Positions 47,096 through 56,174 are shown, numbered from the stretch's first letter. The stretch is 64,000 nt of DNA from VRUE01 sp963705635 (GCA_963705635.1 CAVPKH010000001.1:186001-250000); one strand, 5' to 3'. Notes: a model not told the origin generated them from the letters alone. Numbers and translations are program-made.

Positions 47096-47659
47096 ATGCC
47101 CAGATCCTTTGACATAGCCATCGCCTGCCTGGCGCTCGTCGTCCTCTCGCCCCTGCTGCTGATCGCCGCGATCGCGATCAAGCTCGGCAGCCGCGGCCCG
47201 GTCCTCTACCGCCAGCGCCGGGTCGGGCTGGACGGCGAGGAGTTCGAGATGCTGAAGCTGCGGACGATGGCGCTGGGCTCCGATCCGGTCGGGGTGGGCA
47301 CGGTCGTCACCCGCGACGACCCGCGCGTCACCGCCGCCGGGCGCCTCCTGCGCCGCACCTCGCTCGACGAGATCCCCAACCTGGTCAACGTCCTCGCCGG
47401 CGAGATGGCGATCGTCGGCCCGCGCCCGACCATCCCCGCCCAGGTGGTGGACTACACGCCGCGCCAGCGCCGCCGCCACGAGGTGCGCCCGGGGATCACC
47501 GGCTGGGCCCAGGTCCAGGGCCGCGCCGGCATCCCCTGGGAGCAGCGGATCGACCTCGACCTCGACTACGTCGAGCGCCGCAGCGCCGCCCTCGACGCCC
47601 GCATCCTCGCCAAGACCCTCTGGCTGCTGATCAGCGGCCACGGCCTCGCCCCCGACTAA
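47096..47659 (+). CDS. Undecaprenyl-phosphate sugar phosphotransferase (WbaP/WcaJ-type catalytic domain)
   Basis: 187 residues from ATG 47096. One N-terminal membrane segment (IAIACLALVVLSPLLLIAAIAIKL) followed by the bacterial sugar transferase domain: GPVLYRQRRVGLDGEEFEMLKLRTM, LRRTSLDEIPNLVNVLAGEMAIVGPRP and RPGITGWAQVQGRAGIPWEQRIDLDLDYVE. It loads the first sugar phosphate on undecaprenyl phosphate, starting glycan assembly. Short form without the five-helix N-terminal domain. Confidence 0.93.
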   Translation: MPRSFDIAIACLALVVLSPLLLIAAIAIKLGSRGPVLYRQRRVGLDGEEFEMLKLRTMALGSDPVGVGTVVTRDDPRVTAAGRLLRRTSLDEIPNLVNVLAGEMAIVGPRPTIPAQVVDYTPRQRRRHEVRPGITGWAQVQGRAGIPWEQRIDLDLDYVERRSAALDARILAKTLWLLISGHGLAPD

Positions 47660-47662
47660 CGC

Positions 47663-47701
47663 GAATCAAGTTGTCCATGAAATGGATGGAGAAGTTGATT
47701 C
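47663..47701. repeat. Imperfect hairpin between sugar transferase and GNAT genes
   Basis: GAATCAA and TTGATTC (seven pairs) bound an inner TCCAT/ATGGA stem. No T-run follows. Could end transcription of the polysaccharide operon or be an operator for the GTG start at 47739. Confidence 0.4.
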
Positions 47702-47738
47702 ACGTCGATTCGGTCCGTGACTGCGTAGGGTTTTCGGT

Positions 47739-48287
47739 GTGAGCGATCGACCACACGTCTCGCTGCGCCCATTCGAGCCGGGCGATGCACCCGCGGTCCA
47801 CCGCTGGTTCAACAACCCTGTGGCGACCGCTTCGCTGATGGAGCAGCGCGCCGGCTTCTCGCTGGAGGAAGCCGAGGCCTGGGCGCGCCGGGCGATGGAC
47901 GACTCGGGCGAGGACCGCAAGTACGCGATCGTGGTCGAGGGCTACGGCGAGCCGGTCGGCTTCACCGCCCTCTACGGGCTCTTCCGTCAGACCGCGCCGG
48001 AGCTCGGCGCGCTGATCGGCGATGACGTGCGTGGCAAGGGCGTCGGCCGCCGCGCCGAGGCGCTGACGCTCGCCAAGGCCTTCGATGAGTTCGGCGCCCA
48101 CCGCGTCTACGGTCGCATCCCGGCCCGCAACGAGGTTGCCAAGAAGACCGTCGCCGGCCTCGGCTGGAAGCACGAGGGGACGATGCGCGCCCACCTGCGC
48201 CGCGAGGGCGCGGCGGCCGACGACTGCGAGGTCTGGGGCGTCCTCCCCGACGAGTTCCGCGCCGCCGCCGCGGATCTCCTGGCGTGA
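47739..48287 (+). CDS. GNAT family N-acetyltransferase (RimJ/RimL-like)
   Basis: 182 residues from GTG 47739. The fold starts VSLRPFEPGDAPAVHRWFNNP and has the acetyl-CoA loop IGDDVRGKGVGRRAEALTLAKAF (R/Q-x-x-G-x-G/A form) and the final strand RVYGRIPARNEVAKKTVAGLGWKHEGTMR. Position beside the FemAB-like gene (GTGA overlap) in the polysaccharide cluster suggests it may acetylate an amino sugar, though RimJ/L-type ribosomal or metabolite substrates are equally possible. Confidence 0.85.
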   Translation: MSDRPHVSLRPFEPGDAPAVHRWFNNPVATASLMEQRAGFSLEEAEAWARRAMDDSGEDRKYAIVVEGYGEPVGFTALYGLFRQTAPELGALIGDDVRGKGVGRRAEALTLAKAFDEFGAHRVYGRIPARNEVAKKTVAGLGWKHEGTMRAHLRREGAAADDCEVWGVLPDEFRAAAADLLA

Positions 48288-49315
48288 GCGCGGCAAGCGC
48301 CAGGGCCGAGCTGATCGAGGATCGCGGCGAGGCCGCGGCCGGCGAGGACTTCTTCCGCTCACGCCCCTTCCTCGACGCCGAAGGCGTCACCCACACCCTG
48401 CGCATCGCCGGCGGCGAAGCGGACCTGCTCGCCCCCCTGATCGTCCGCGAGGTGCCCGCGCCGGGGGGGGGGAGGCCGATTCCGCGCCGGCATCGCCCGC
48501 CGCCGGAGGCGAGCTGGACGCGATCTCGCCCTACGGCTACCCGGGGATCGCCGCCGCCGCCGGCATTGACCACCCTGGGGCGGGGCCAACGTCCGCTGCG
48601 CCGCTCGACCCGGCCTCGATCGACTTCGCGGCGACGCGCCTCGTCACCGCCTTCATCCGTCACACGCTCGCCGAGCCGCCCCTGACCGGCGCCAGCGATC
48701 GCAACGTCGTCCAGATCGCCGACCCCGAGCTGCCGCCGAAGAGCCGCGCCAGCGATCGCAACCAGATCAACAGGAACCTGCGCAACGGCTACCAGCTCCG
48801 CATCGTCGCCGGCCCTGAGGCCGAGGCCGCCGAGCGCGCCGGCTTCCTCGCCGCCTACGAGCAGACGATGCGCCGCACCGGCGCCGCCGAGCGCTACTTC
48901 TTCGGCGCCCCCTACTTCGACCGCCTGCTCGAATCGGACCAAGCCTGGCTCGCCCTCGCCCTCGCGCCGGGGGGAGGGGTCGCGGCCGCCTCGATCGCCG
49001 CTCGCAGCGATGGATACCTCCACTACTACCTCAGCGGCAGCGCCGATTCCCACCTGCGCGACTCGCCGATGAAGAACGTCGTCGCGGCCCTGGTCGGCCT
49101 TTCCGCCGAGCTGGGCCTGCCGCTCAACCTCGGTGGTGGCCTCGCCCGCGGCGACCGGCTCGAGGAGTTCAAGCGCGGCTTCGCCAACCGCGAGCAGGCT
49201 TGGCGGACCTCGGAGATCGTCTGCGACGCCGCTGCCTACGCCCGCCTCTCGGCGGGGGGCGATGGCGGCGACTTCTTCCCCGCCTACCGCGCCGGGCGCC
49301 AGCCAGGCCCTCTAG
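48284..49315 (+). CDS. FemAB/GNAT-like acyltransferase (frameshifted at a run of ten G)
   Basis: From GTG 48284 the N-terminus (SAASARAELIEDRGEAAAGEDFF) reads into a run of ten G at 48463-48472, after which the protein continues in another frame: ISPYGYPGIAAAAGIDH, LVTAFIRHTL, SDRNQINRNLRNGYQLRI, FLAAYEQTMRRTGAAERYFFG, LHYYLSGSADSHLRDSPMKNVV and RLEEFKRGFANREQ. These match the FemAB-related GNAT fold used for lipid or glycan aminoacylation. That frame does not stop near the expected end (FFPAYRA, about 49290); TAG 49313-49315 would need a further shift. True 3' end uncertain. Confidence 0.7.
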
Positions 49316-50094
49316 TTGATCGTCGGTTCTTCCGGGGTCGGCCCGGTGAAGGGGAAGCCGGCGACGGGCTCTGGGCTTTTGCCCCAGGTGACCTTGCCGA
49401 AATCGCGGATCGCGTCGAGCGTGATCGCGCCCTTGTATTCGTTGCAGCCGATCAGGTTGGTCCAGGTGGTGGCGGCGACTTCGTAAGGCATGTTCTCGTT
49501 GGGGAAGAGCAGCGTCGCCCCGTACATCGTGTCGTAGAGGCCGATCAGTTCGAGCTGCGCGCCTTCGGACAGGCTCGGGCTGTACTGGATCTCCATGCGC
49601 CCGTGCTCGAGCGAGTGGACGATGTCGATTTCCTGCGGCATTTCCTTGTAAGCGCCGTCGGCCTGTTGGTAGGGAGGTTCGACGTGGTTGCCCGAGGTCG
49701 GCGGGTTGGTGCCGTAGGCCGGCGTCGCCGCGGTCGGCGGGATGTGGGTGCGGCCCTCGTTGGGAAGTTTGAGGCGCAGGTCGCAGTCGGCCTTCTTCGC
49801 CGCCTTCTGCAGGTTGGTCACTTTCGCCGGCGGCGGTTTCGTCCCCGACCGTTCGTCGGGCTGGATGCCGTTGGTCGAGCCGGAGGACTGGGCGATGTGC
49901 GCTTCGCCGCCGTCGTTCTTGCTGCTCGCCGAGACGATCAGCGAGACGATCCCCGCCAGCACCGCCAGCCCGATGATCGCCGCGGCCGCGTAGCCGAGCA
50001 TCAGTCGCCGCCGCGCCGAGCCGACGTGTTTTTTCTCACGTTCTTCCCGGGCCTGGCGAAGTCGCTCTCTCTCTTCCTCCCTGCGGTTAGCCAT
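49312..50094 (-). CDS. DUF3105 membrane-anchored protein
   Basis: 260 residues from ATG 50094. The cytoplasmic start is very charged (REEERERLRQAREEREKKH). One membrane segment (LGYAAAAIIGLAVLAGIVSLIV) places the rest outside. The DUF3105 core includes NPPTSGNHVEPPYQQADGAY, IVHSLEHGRMEIQYSP and LFPNENMPYEVAATTWTNLIGC. Conserved His and Cys in these motifs hint at metal binding. Function unknown; common in actinobacteria. Confidence 0.88.
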   Translation of the reverse strand: MANRREEERERLRQAREEREKKHVGSARRRLMLGYAAAAIIGLAVLAGIVSLIVSASSKNDGGEAHIAQSSGSTNGIQPDERSGTKPPPAKVTNLQKAAKKADCDLRLKLPNEGRTHIPPTAATPAYGTNPPTSGNHVEPPYQQADGAYKEMPQEIDIVHSLEHGRMEIQYSPSLSEGAQLELIGLYDTMYGATLLFPNENMPYEVAATTWTNLIGCNEYKGAITLDAIRDFGKVTWGKSPEPVAGFPFTGPTPEEPTIN

Positions 50095-50109
50095 CAGCCG
50101 GTCGTCATT

Positions 50110-51031
50110 TTACTCAGAGAGACCTGCCAAGTCGCCCGCGTCGCTGCGGCGGCGCTCCCAGGGCCGCGATGCGCGCAGCGCTCCCAGCACCGCCCGGGTC
50201 GCCGGCGCCCGGTTGAGGGCGTAGAAGTGGATCCCCGGAACGCCGGCCAGGAGCAGCTCCGAGCACTGCTGCGCCGCGTAGGCGATGCCGAGCTCGAACT
50301 CTGCCCGCTCGTCGCCCCCGGCCGCCGCGAACGCCTCCTCGAGGCGGGCCGGTATCGAGGCGTCGCAGAGCTCGCAGATCCGCTTGGTCTGGGCGAAGCC
50401 GGCCACCGGGATCACCCCGGCGAGGATCGGCACGTCGATCCCCGCCGCCCGCGCCGCGGCGACGAAGTCGAAGTAGACCTGGTTGTCGAAGAAGAGCTGG
50501 CTGATCAGGAACGACGGCCCCCGCCTCGACCTTGGTCTTCAGGTAGGCGAGGTCGGTCTCCAGGTCGGGCGCCTCCGGGTGCACCTCCGGAAAGCAGGCG
50601 CCGCCGACGGCGAAGTCCCAGCGCGAGCCGATGAAGGCGGTCAGCTCGGCGGCGCTCGCCAGGCCACCCTCCGGCTGGACGAAGTCCTCCTGCCCGCGCG
50701 GCGGATCGCCGCGCAGGGCGAAGACGTTCTCGATTCCCGCCGCGGCAATCCGGTCCAGGGTGGCGCCGAGGCCCTCCTTCGTCTCGCCGACGCAGCTCAG
50801 GTGCGCCATCGTCTCGTAGCCGAGCTCGTCCTTCAGCTCCCGGGTGATCTCCACCGTCCCCTCGCGGGTCGAGCCGCCGGCGCCGTAGGTGACCGAGACG
50901 AAGTCCGGCTCCAGCTCCCGTAGCGAGCGGGCGGTCGCGAACAGCGCCTCGGTTGCCTCCGCCGTCTTCGGCGGGAAGAGCTCAACCGAGAAGGTCGGCC
51001 GCTGGCTGGCGATTATCTCGTCGATGCGCAC
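50110..51031 (-). CDS. metF: Methylenetetrahydrofolate reductase (one frameshift)
   Basis: Flavoprotein that reduces methylene-THF to methyl-THF for methionine synthesis. From ATG 51031: ASQRPTFSVELFPPKT, FVSVTYGAGGSTREGTVEIT and VFALRGDPPRGQ. Near 50515 (GGCCCCCG) the frame shifts one base; the remainder gives SFLISQLFFDNQVYFDFVAAARAAGIDVPILAGVIPV and GIHFYALNRAPATRAVL to TAA 50110. About 307 residues, normal. The shift is probably a sequence error. No metE/metH nearby. Confidence 0.92.
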
Positions 51032-51055
51032 GGGAGGAGGGTAGCCGCAGCCGGG

Positions 51056-52447
51056 CTACGCGGAGGCGTGGCGCTTGTCCACGCGGGCCTGGAAGATCGC
51101 CTGGATGTCCTCCAGGCGCTTGCCCTTGGTCTCCGGGACGAGCTTCCAGCAGAAGACCAGGGTGAGGATGCCGATCCCGCCGTAGAGCCAGAAGGCGCCG
51201 CTGCGACCGAGCTCTTCGATCAGCAGCAGGAAGGTCAGCGAGACGATGAAGTTGAAGGTCCAGTTGGCCATCGTGCCCAGTCCCGCCGCCTTGCTGCGCA
51301 CGCTGAGCGGGTAGATCTCGGCGTTGAGCAGCCAGAAGATCGGGCCGAGGCTGACCGCGAAGGAGGCGACGTAGGTCATCAGGCTGATGATCGCCACCGC
51401 CGAGGAGAGGGTGCTGCCGCCACCGCCGATGAAAGCGGCGCCGAGGGCGAAGAGCGAGATCGACATTCCCGAGACGCCGACCATCAGCAGGGTCCGCCGC
51501 CCCGCCCGGTCGAGCAGGCGCAGCGCAACCAGGGTCATGCCGACGTTGATCACGCCGACCCCGACGGCGGCCAGGATCGAGCCCGCCGAGGAGTCGACGC
51601 CGGTGAATTCGACGATCGTCGGCGCGTAGTAGATGACCGTGTTGATGCCGGTGACCTGCTGCAGGATCGCCAGCCCGACGCCGACCACCAGCGCCGCTTT
51701 CACCACCGGCTGCAGCAGCTCGCTCCAGGCGCCCGGCTTCTCGTCGAGGCTCTCCTTGATCTCGTCCAGCTCGCGGTCGATCGTGTCGGGGTCGTCGACG
51801 CGGATCTTCGCCAGCGTCGCCCGCGCGGCGAAGTCGTCGCCGCTCATCACCAGCCAGCGCGGGCTCTGCGGCATCCGCAGCATGCCGAAGCCGAGCGCCA
51901 GCGCCGGCACGCAGCCGAGCCCGAGCATCCAGCGCCAGGCTTCGCTGGCGTCGAAGGCGAGGCCGACCAGGTAGGCGACGAGGATGCCGATCGTCACCGC
52001 CAGCTGGAAGAAGCTGACCAGGCGCCCGCGGCTCTCCGGCGGCGCCACCTCGGAGATGTAGACGGGAGCGGCGGCGGAGGCGAGCCCGATCGCGACTCCG
52101 ATCACCACGCGGGCGATCACCAGCACCTCGACCCCGGGCGCGGCGGCGCTGGCCAGGGCGCCGACGATGAAGACCGCGGCGGCGAGCAGGATCATCAGCC
52201 GCCGCCCGTAGCTGTCGGCCGCCGGCCCGGCAATCGCCGCGCCGGCGACGGCCCCGATCGGCACCGCGGCGACGACCAGGCCCTGGGCGAAGCTGCCGAG
52301 GTCGAAGTCGCCCTTGATGAAGAGCAGCGCCCCGGCGATGACGCCGGTGTCGTAGCCGAACAGCAGGCCGCCGAGGCCGGCGATCGCGGCCGTCAGCACA
52401 ACGTTGCGCCGCGCCCTCCTCCGAGAGGCCTCGAGACCGTCGCTCAT
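51056..52447 (-). CDS. Sugar porter family MFS transporter
   Basis: 463 residues from ATG 52447 with 12 membrane segments. Sugar-porter signatures: GLGGLLFGYDTGVIAGAL, the DSYGRRLMILLA loop between helices 2 and 3, RVVIGVAIGLASAAAPVYISEVAPPESRGRLVS, QQVTGINTVIYYAPTIVEFTG, LDRAGRRTLLMVG and the C-terminal VPETKGKRLEDIQ. QQxTGINxxxYYAP strongly indicates a proton-sugar symporter of the XylE/GalP/GLUT type. Sugar specificity is unknown. Confidence 0.95.
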   Translation of the reverse strand: MSDGLEASRRRARRNVVLTAAIAGLGGLLFGYDTGVIAGALLFIKGDFDLGSFAQGLVVAAVPIGAVAGAAIAGPAADSYGRRLMILLAAAVFIVGALASAAAPGVEVLVIARVVIGVAIGLASAAAPVYISEVAPPESRGRLVSFFQLAVTIGILVAYLVGLAFDASEAWRWMLGLGCVPALALGFGMLRMPQSPRWLVMSGDDFAARATLAKIRVDDPDTIDRELDEIKESLDEKPGAWSELLQPVVKAALVVGVGLAILQQVTGINTVIYYAPTIVEFTGVDSSAGSILAAVGVGVINVGMTLVALRLLDRAGRRTLLMVGVSGMSISLFALGAAFIGGGGSTLSSAVAIISLMTYVASFAVSLGPIFWLLNAEIYPLSVRSKAAGLGTMANWTFNFIVSLTFLLLIEELGRSGAFWLYGGIGILTLVFCWKLVPETKGKRLEDIQAIFQARVDKRHASA

Positions 52448-52912
52448 CCCGCGGGGACCGTATACCGCTGGCCCGGACGGGCAATTACACGCAGTTTGCG
52501 GGAACGTTTTCGTCGCCCCCCTGGTGCCGCAGCGAAGGTCGCGCTAAGTTGACTTTGCGACTGGGAGAGACGCGGTCCGCGGAAGCCAAGCGGAGCACGT
52601 CTCGGAGGTGGCGCGACGAGCTTCAGCGTGCGAAGGCTACGCACGCGGCAGGCAACCGAGCGTCATCACCGGTCGCTTTTTCGTGCTCGAAAACGCTGAC
52701 TTCGCCTTTGCTCGCGGACAGCGCGAAGAGACGAAGTCAGCGTCCCGTCCGGGCTGGCTCCTAGCGTCCGGGTCCGGTCGTCGAGCACCTGCCCTCGACA
52801 GCCGCGCGTGCCGGGGCGTATCCGGGAGCTGGGCGTCGCCGCGAGACCCGGATGGCCGCCGCGACTAGCCCGCCCGCTCCCGCCTATTCCGTCTGTGTGA
52901 GGATGGTGCGGG
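52448..52912. other. Gene-free stretch with a strong hairpin at 52694-52742
   Basis: 465 bp without a convincing gene. CGCTGACTTCG (52694-52704) pairs exactly with CGAAGTCAGCG (52732-52742), with further partial pairing inside (TTTGCTCGCG against CGCGAAGAG). A second possible hairpin GTCGAGC...CTCGAC lies near 52778-52799. It may hold promoters for the transporter (minus) and crotonase (plus) and possibly a structured RNA. No known RNA family recognised. Confidence 0.4.
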
Positions 52913-53665
52913 ATGAGCGAGGGCCTTCGTTACGAGCGGGTGGGCGCGGCGGCGGTGCTGACGATCGACCGGCCGGCGCGGCGCAACGCGATCGACGCCG
53001 CGGCGGCGGAGCAGTTCCGCCAGGGCCTGCGCGATTTCGAGGCCGACGACGCGGCGCGCGTGCTCGTCCTGACCGGCGCCGGCGGCGAGGCCTTCTGCGC
53101 CGGCGCCGACCTCAAGGCGATGGACCTCGACGTCGACCATCCCGACGGCCCGATGGGGCCGACCCGGCATACCCCGGCCAAGCCGGCGATCGCCGCGGTC
53201 GACGGCTGGTGCCTGGCAGGTGGGGTGGAGCTGGCGCTCTGGTGCGACCTGCGCATCGCCACCCCGGGCTCGACCTTCGGCCTCTTCGAGCGCCGCTGGG
53301 GCGTGCCGCTGGTCGACGGCGGCACCCAGCGCCTGCCCCGCATCGTCGGCATGGGCCGGGCGCTCGACCTGATCCTCACCGGCCGCCCGGTGGAGGCCGA
53401 GGAGGCGCAGCGGATCGGCCTCGTCAACGAGGTCGTCGAGCCCGGCAAGCACCTCGAGCGAGCCCTGGAGCTGGCCGAGCGGATCGCCGCCTTTCCGCAG
53501 GAGACGATGCTGGCCGACCGCCGCGCCGCGATCGAGGGCTTCGGCCTGCCGCTCGCCGACGGCATCGCCTTGGAGCACAAGCTGGGCCGCGAGACCCTCC
53601 ACGTCGCAGTCAAAGGAGCTAAACGCTTCGCAGATGGGGCGGGTCGCCACGGCGACGGCGTCTAA
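52913..53665 (+). CDS. Enoyl-CoA hydratase/isomerase (crotonase) family protein
   Basis: 250 residues from ATG 52913. Crotonase fold: VLTIDRPARRNAIDAAAAEQF, VLTGAGGEAFCAGADLKAM (first oxyanion loop), KPAIAAVDGWCLAGGVELALWCDLRIATPGSTFGLFERRWGVPLVDGGTQRLPRIVG. The second catalytic-Glu position lies in the FERRWGVPL segment where hydratases have E-x-x-x-G; a Glu is present at FGLFE. Reaction not certain (enoyl-CoA hydration, isomerisation or related). Stop TAA overlaps palindromic element copy 3 by one base. Confidence 0.88.
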   Translation: MSEGLRYERVGAAAVLTIDRPARRNAIDAAAAEQFRQGLRDFEADDAARVLVLTGAGGEAFCAGADLKAMDLDVDHPDGPMGPTRHTPAKPAIAAVDGWCLAGGVELALWCDLRIATPGSTFGLFERRWGVPLVDGGTQRLPRIVGMGRALDLILTGRPVEAEEAQRIGLVNEVVEPGKHLERALELAERIAAFPQETMLADRRAAIEGFGLPLADGIALEHKLGRETLHVAVKGAKRFADGAGRHGDGV

Positions 53666-53785
53666 GCCCGAAAAGCCGGGGGAGGGGCGAAACGTCTTGT
53701 ACTTTTTCGGCAATCCCTTGCGGCGATAGCAAGCATCTCTCCACCGAAAAAGTTAAGTGAAGCCCCTCCCCCGGCTTTTCGGGCT
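53665..53785. repeat. Palindromic element, copy 3 (121 bp)
   Basis: Perfect 24 bp arms (53665-53688 and 53762-53785) of a sequence unlike the arms of copies 1 and 2 (they contain GAAAAGCCGGGGG), around the shared core AAACGTCTTGTACTTTTTCGG ... CCGAAAAAGTTAAGTG. The first base is the last base of the crotonase stop and the last base is the first base of the TetR stop, so the element fills the whole convergent gap. Confidence 0.9.
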
Positions 53786-54466
53786 CACTCACTACGCGTG
53801 ACGCGCCGCATCTCGTCCTCCGCTTCCTCGGGCCCGAGGTAGGGCATGAGGACGGCGAAGACGAGGTCGGGGAGGATGCGCTTCAGCTCCGGCCCGCGGC
53901 CCGCCCGGATCTCGTCGAAGATCATCGAGGTGGCGCCGCCGATCGCGAAGCGGGCCGTGTCCGCCGGCAGCTCCTCGCTCTGCTTGGAGTACTCGCGCCC
54001 TTCCTCGAGGAAGGGGGTGAAGCGGGCCAGCGCGGCGCGGTAGCGCGAGCGCGCGTCGTCGCCCGCGGCCGTCACCTCGACCATCGAGAGCCGCGCGATG
54101 TCGGCCTCGGTGGCGAGCAGCTCGACCAGGGCGCGCAGGCCGGCGGCGATCCGCTCCGGCCAGGGCTCGTCCGCGGCCGACTCGAAGGCGGCGGTGACGT
54201 GGGCGACGAGGACGTCGAAGACGGCGTCATAGGCCTCGAGGAAGCAGCTCGACTTGTCCGTCGAACATCGCGTCGAAGGTGTCGCGGGAGACGCCGGCAA
54301 CCTCGATCACGTCGGTGACGGTGGTCGCCTCGTAGCCCTTCGCCGCTGCCACCCGCAGCATTGCCTCCAGCAACCGCTCGCGCTGCGAGCGCACCATGTA
54401 GGCCCGCGGCAAGCCGCGCCGCCCACTTGGCGCTTGCTCTGGATTCGAAGTAGATGGCGAATCCAT
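53785..54466 (-). CDS. TetR/AcrR family regulator A (one frameshift)
   Basis: N-terminal part from ATG 54466 (MDSPSTSNPEQAPSGRRGLPRAYMVRSQRERLLEAMLRVAAAKGYEATTVTDVIEVAGVSRDTF) holds the TetR helix-turn-helix. Near 54245 the frame shifts; the ligand-binding part continues SSCFLEAYDAVFDVLVAHVTAAFE to TGA 53785, about 226 residues in total. Ligand unknown. Convergent with the crotonase gene across palindromic copy 3. The GLPRxxMxRSQRERLLxAM opening is shared with the other TetR genes of this region. Confidence 0.8.
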
Positions 54467-54575
54467 GCATTCAGCGTAGGGCAGCGATAGCGGCCTGTCC
54501 AACCCCTCCCGCAGCCGATCTCCCAGCCCTCGCCGCGATGTCCAACCGGGGCCATCGCACGCCTACACTGCGTCG

Positions 54576-55823
54576 ATGAAGATCGGAATCGTGGGTCTCG
54601 GATACGTCGGCCTGCCGCTCGCCGTCGCTTTCGCCGAGGCGGGGCACGAGGTGGTCGGCCTCGACGCCGACCAGCGCAAGGTGGAGGGCCTGAACGCCGG
54701 CCGCAGCCACGTCGAGGACGTTCCCGACGCCACCCTCGCGCCGCTGCTCGAGCGCCTGCGCGCGACGCCCAACCAGGCCGACCTGGCTTCCTGCGAAGCG
54801 GTCGATGATCTGCGTGCCGACGCCGCTGACGGCTCGCGCGAGCCCGACCTCACCTACCTGCTCGACTCGGCGACGGCGCTCTCGCAGGTGCTGCAGCCCG
54901 AGCAGCTCGTCGTGCTCGAGTCGACCACCTATCCCGGCACCACCCGCGAGCGCCTGCTGCCGATCCTCGAGGAGTCCGGGCTCTCGGCCGGCCGCGACTT
55001 CCACCTCGCCTTCTCGCCGGAGCGCATCGACCCCGGCCGCACCGACTACACCGTTCGCACCACGCCGAAGCTCGTCGGCGGCCTGACCGAGGCCTGCACC
55101 GAGCGCGCCCGCGAGCTCTACTCGCTGATCTGCGACGAGGTCGTCGTCGCTCTCCAACCCCGAGGCGGCGGAGCTGGCGAAGCTGCTCGAGAACATCTTC
55201 CGCTCGGTCAACATCGCCCTCGTCAACGAGCTCGCCCAGCTCTGCGACCGGCTCGGCATCGACGTCTGGGAGGTGGTCGACGCCGCCGCGACCAAGCCCT
55301 TCGGCTTCATGCGCTTCGACCCGGGCCCCGGGATGGGCGGGCACTGCCTGCCGGTCGATCCCTTCTACCTCGCCTTCAAGGCCCGCGAGCACGACTTCTA
55401 CCCCGAGTTCATCGAGCTGGCCGGCAAGGTCAACCAGACCCAGCCGGCCTTCTGCGTCGGCGCGGATCGAGCGCGCCCTCAACGACGCCGGCAAGCCCGT
55501 CAAGGGCTCCAAGATCGTTCTCCTCGGGGTCAGCTACAAGGCCGGCGTCGGCGACACCCGCGAGTCCCCGGCGCTGAAGATCGTCGGCGCCTGCGCGATC
55601 TCGGCGGCGACGTCTCCTACCACGACCCCCACGTGCCCAGCTGCCGGAGCTGGACCTTGCCTCGGTCGATCTTGCCGACGCGCTGGAGACGGCCGACGTC
55701 GCCGCGATCGTCACCGCCCACCCCGAGCTCGACTACGCGGAGGTGGTCGTCTCGGCCCCCCTCGTCGTCGACTTCCGCGGCGTAACCCGAGGCATAGAAG
55801 CGAAGAACCTAGTGCGCCTGTAG
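54576..55823 (+). pseudogene. UDP-glucose/GDP-mannose 6-dehydrogenase family, about six frameshifts
   Basis: ATG 54576 begins MKIGIVGLGYVGLPLAVAFAEAGHEVVGLD, the NAD-binding start of the UGDH family (Ugd/WecC/VipA). Family segments then appear in changing frames: MICVPTPLTA (54805), VLESTTYPGTT, SPERIDPGRTD, NPEAAELAKLLENIFRSVNIALVNELAQLCD, GGHCLPVDPFYLAFKA, KIVLLGVSYKAGVGDTRESPALKIV and VVDFRGVTRG, ending at TAG 55821-55823. Six single-base shifts at about 54800, 54835, 55160, 55465, 55600 and 55645 are needed. The active-site Cys segment (GxGGHCxPVDP) is intact. Either a decaying gene or a poorly sequenced spot. It would make a uronic acid sugar. Confidence 0.85.
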
Positions 55824-55849
55824 AGGGTCGGGGCAGGGGGTGGAGCGCC

Positions 55850-55878
55850 TTATGCCCGCTGCACAACGTATGTACAAT
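55850..55878 (+). promoter_or_regulatory. Candidate promoter/operator of the TacA-TacT-like pair
   Basis: TACAAT at 55873-55878 is a good -10 with a weak -35 (TTATGC, 55850-55855) 17 bp upstream. Two small palindromes, TGTACA (55871-55876) and ATGCAT (55877-55882), overlap it, as expected for an autoregulated toxin-antitoxin promoter. The antitoxin ATG is at 55890. Confidence 0.4.
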
Positions 55879-55889
55879 GCATCGGACGG

Positions 55890-56171
55890 ATGGCTGCAAA
55901 GACCGGGGAGACCCGAGACCGTCGTTGGAACCTTCGCGTCGAGGACTCTGAGGATTCTCTTGTCCGGGCCGCGAGTGATCTGGCCGAAACGAGCTACAGC
56001 AGCTTCGTTCGAATCGCTGCCGTCTCTGAGGCGCGGCGCATCCTTGCTGACCGCACTCAATTTGAGCTTGATGATTCTGCTTGGGATGAGTTTTCACAGC
56101 TGTTGGACCGCCCACCCAGCGTGCCCGATGGTCTCCGTGAGCTTTATTCGAAGCCAAGCGTTTTCGAGTAG
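55890..56171 (+). CDS. DUF1778 antitoxin (TacA-like)
   Basis: 93 residues from ATG 55890. The ribbon-helix-helix part RRWNLRVEDSEDSLVRAASDLAETSYSSFVRIAAVSEARRIL and the toxin-binding tail DRTQFELDDSAWDEFSQLLDRPPSVPDGLRELYSKPSVFE match DUF1778/TacA. It would neutralise the acetyltransferase toxin and repress its own promoter. Four bases separate it from the toxin start. GC is lower than neighbouring genes, consistent with transfer. Confidence 0.88.
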   Translation: MAAKTGETRDRRWNLRVEDSEDSLVRAASDLAETSYSSFVRIAAVSEARRILADRTQFELDDSAWDEFSQLLDRPPSVPDGLRELYSKPSVFE

Positions 56172-56174
56172 GTA

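Noticed and set aside
48085..50634. 849-codon plus-strand open frame
   Set aside because: It joins the end of the GNAT and FemAB genes with the antisense of DUF3105 and metF; after about 49290 it has no protein-like pattern. A high-GC read-through.
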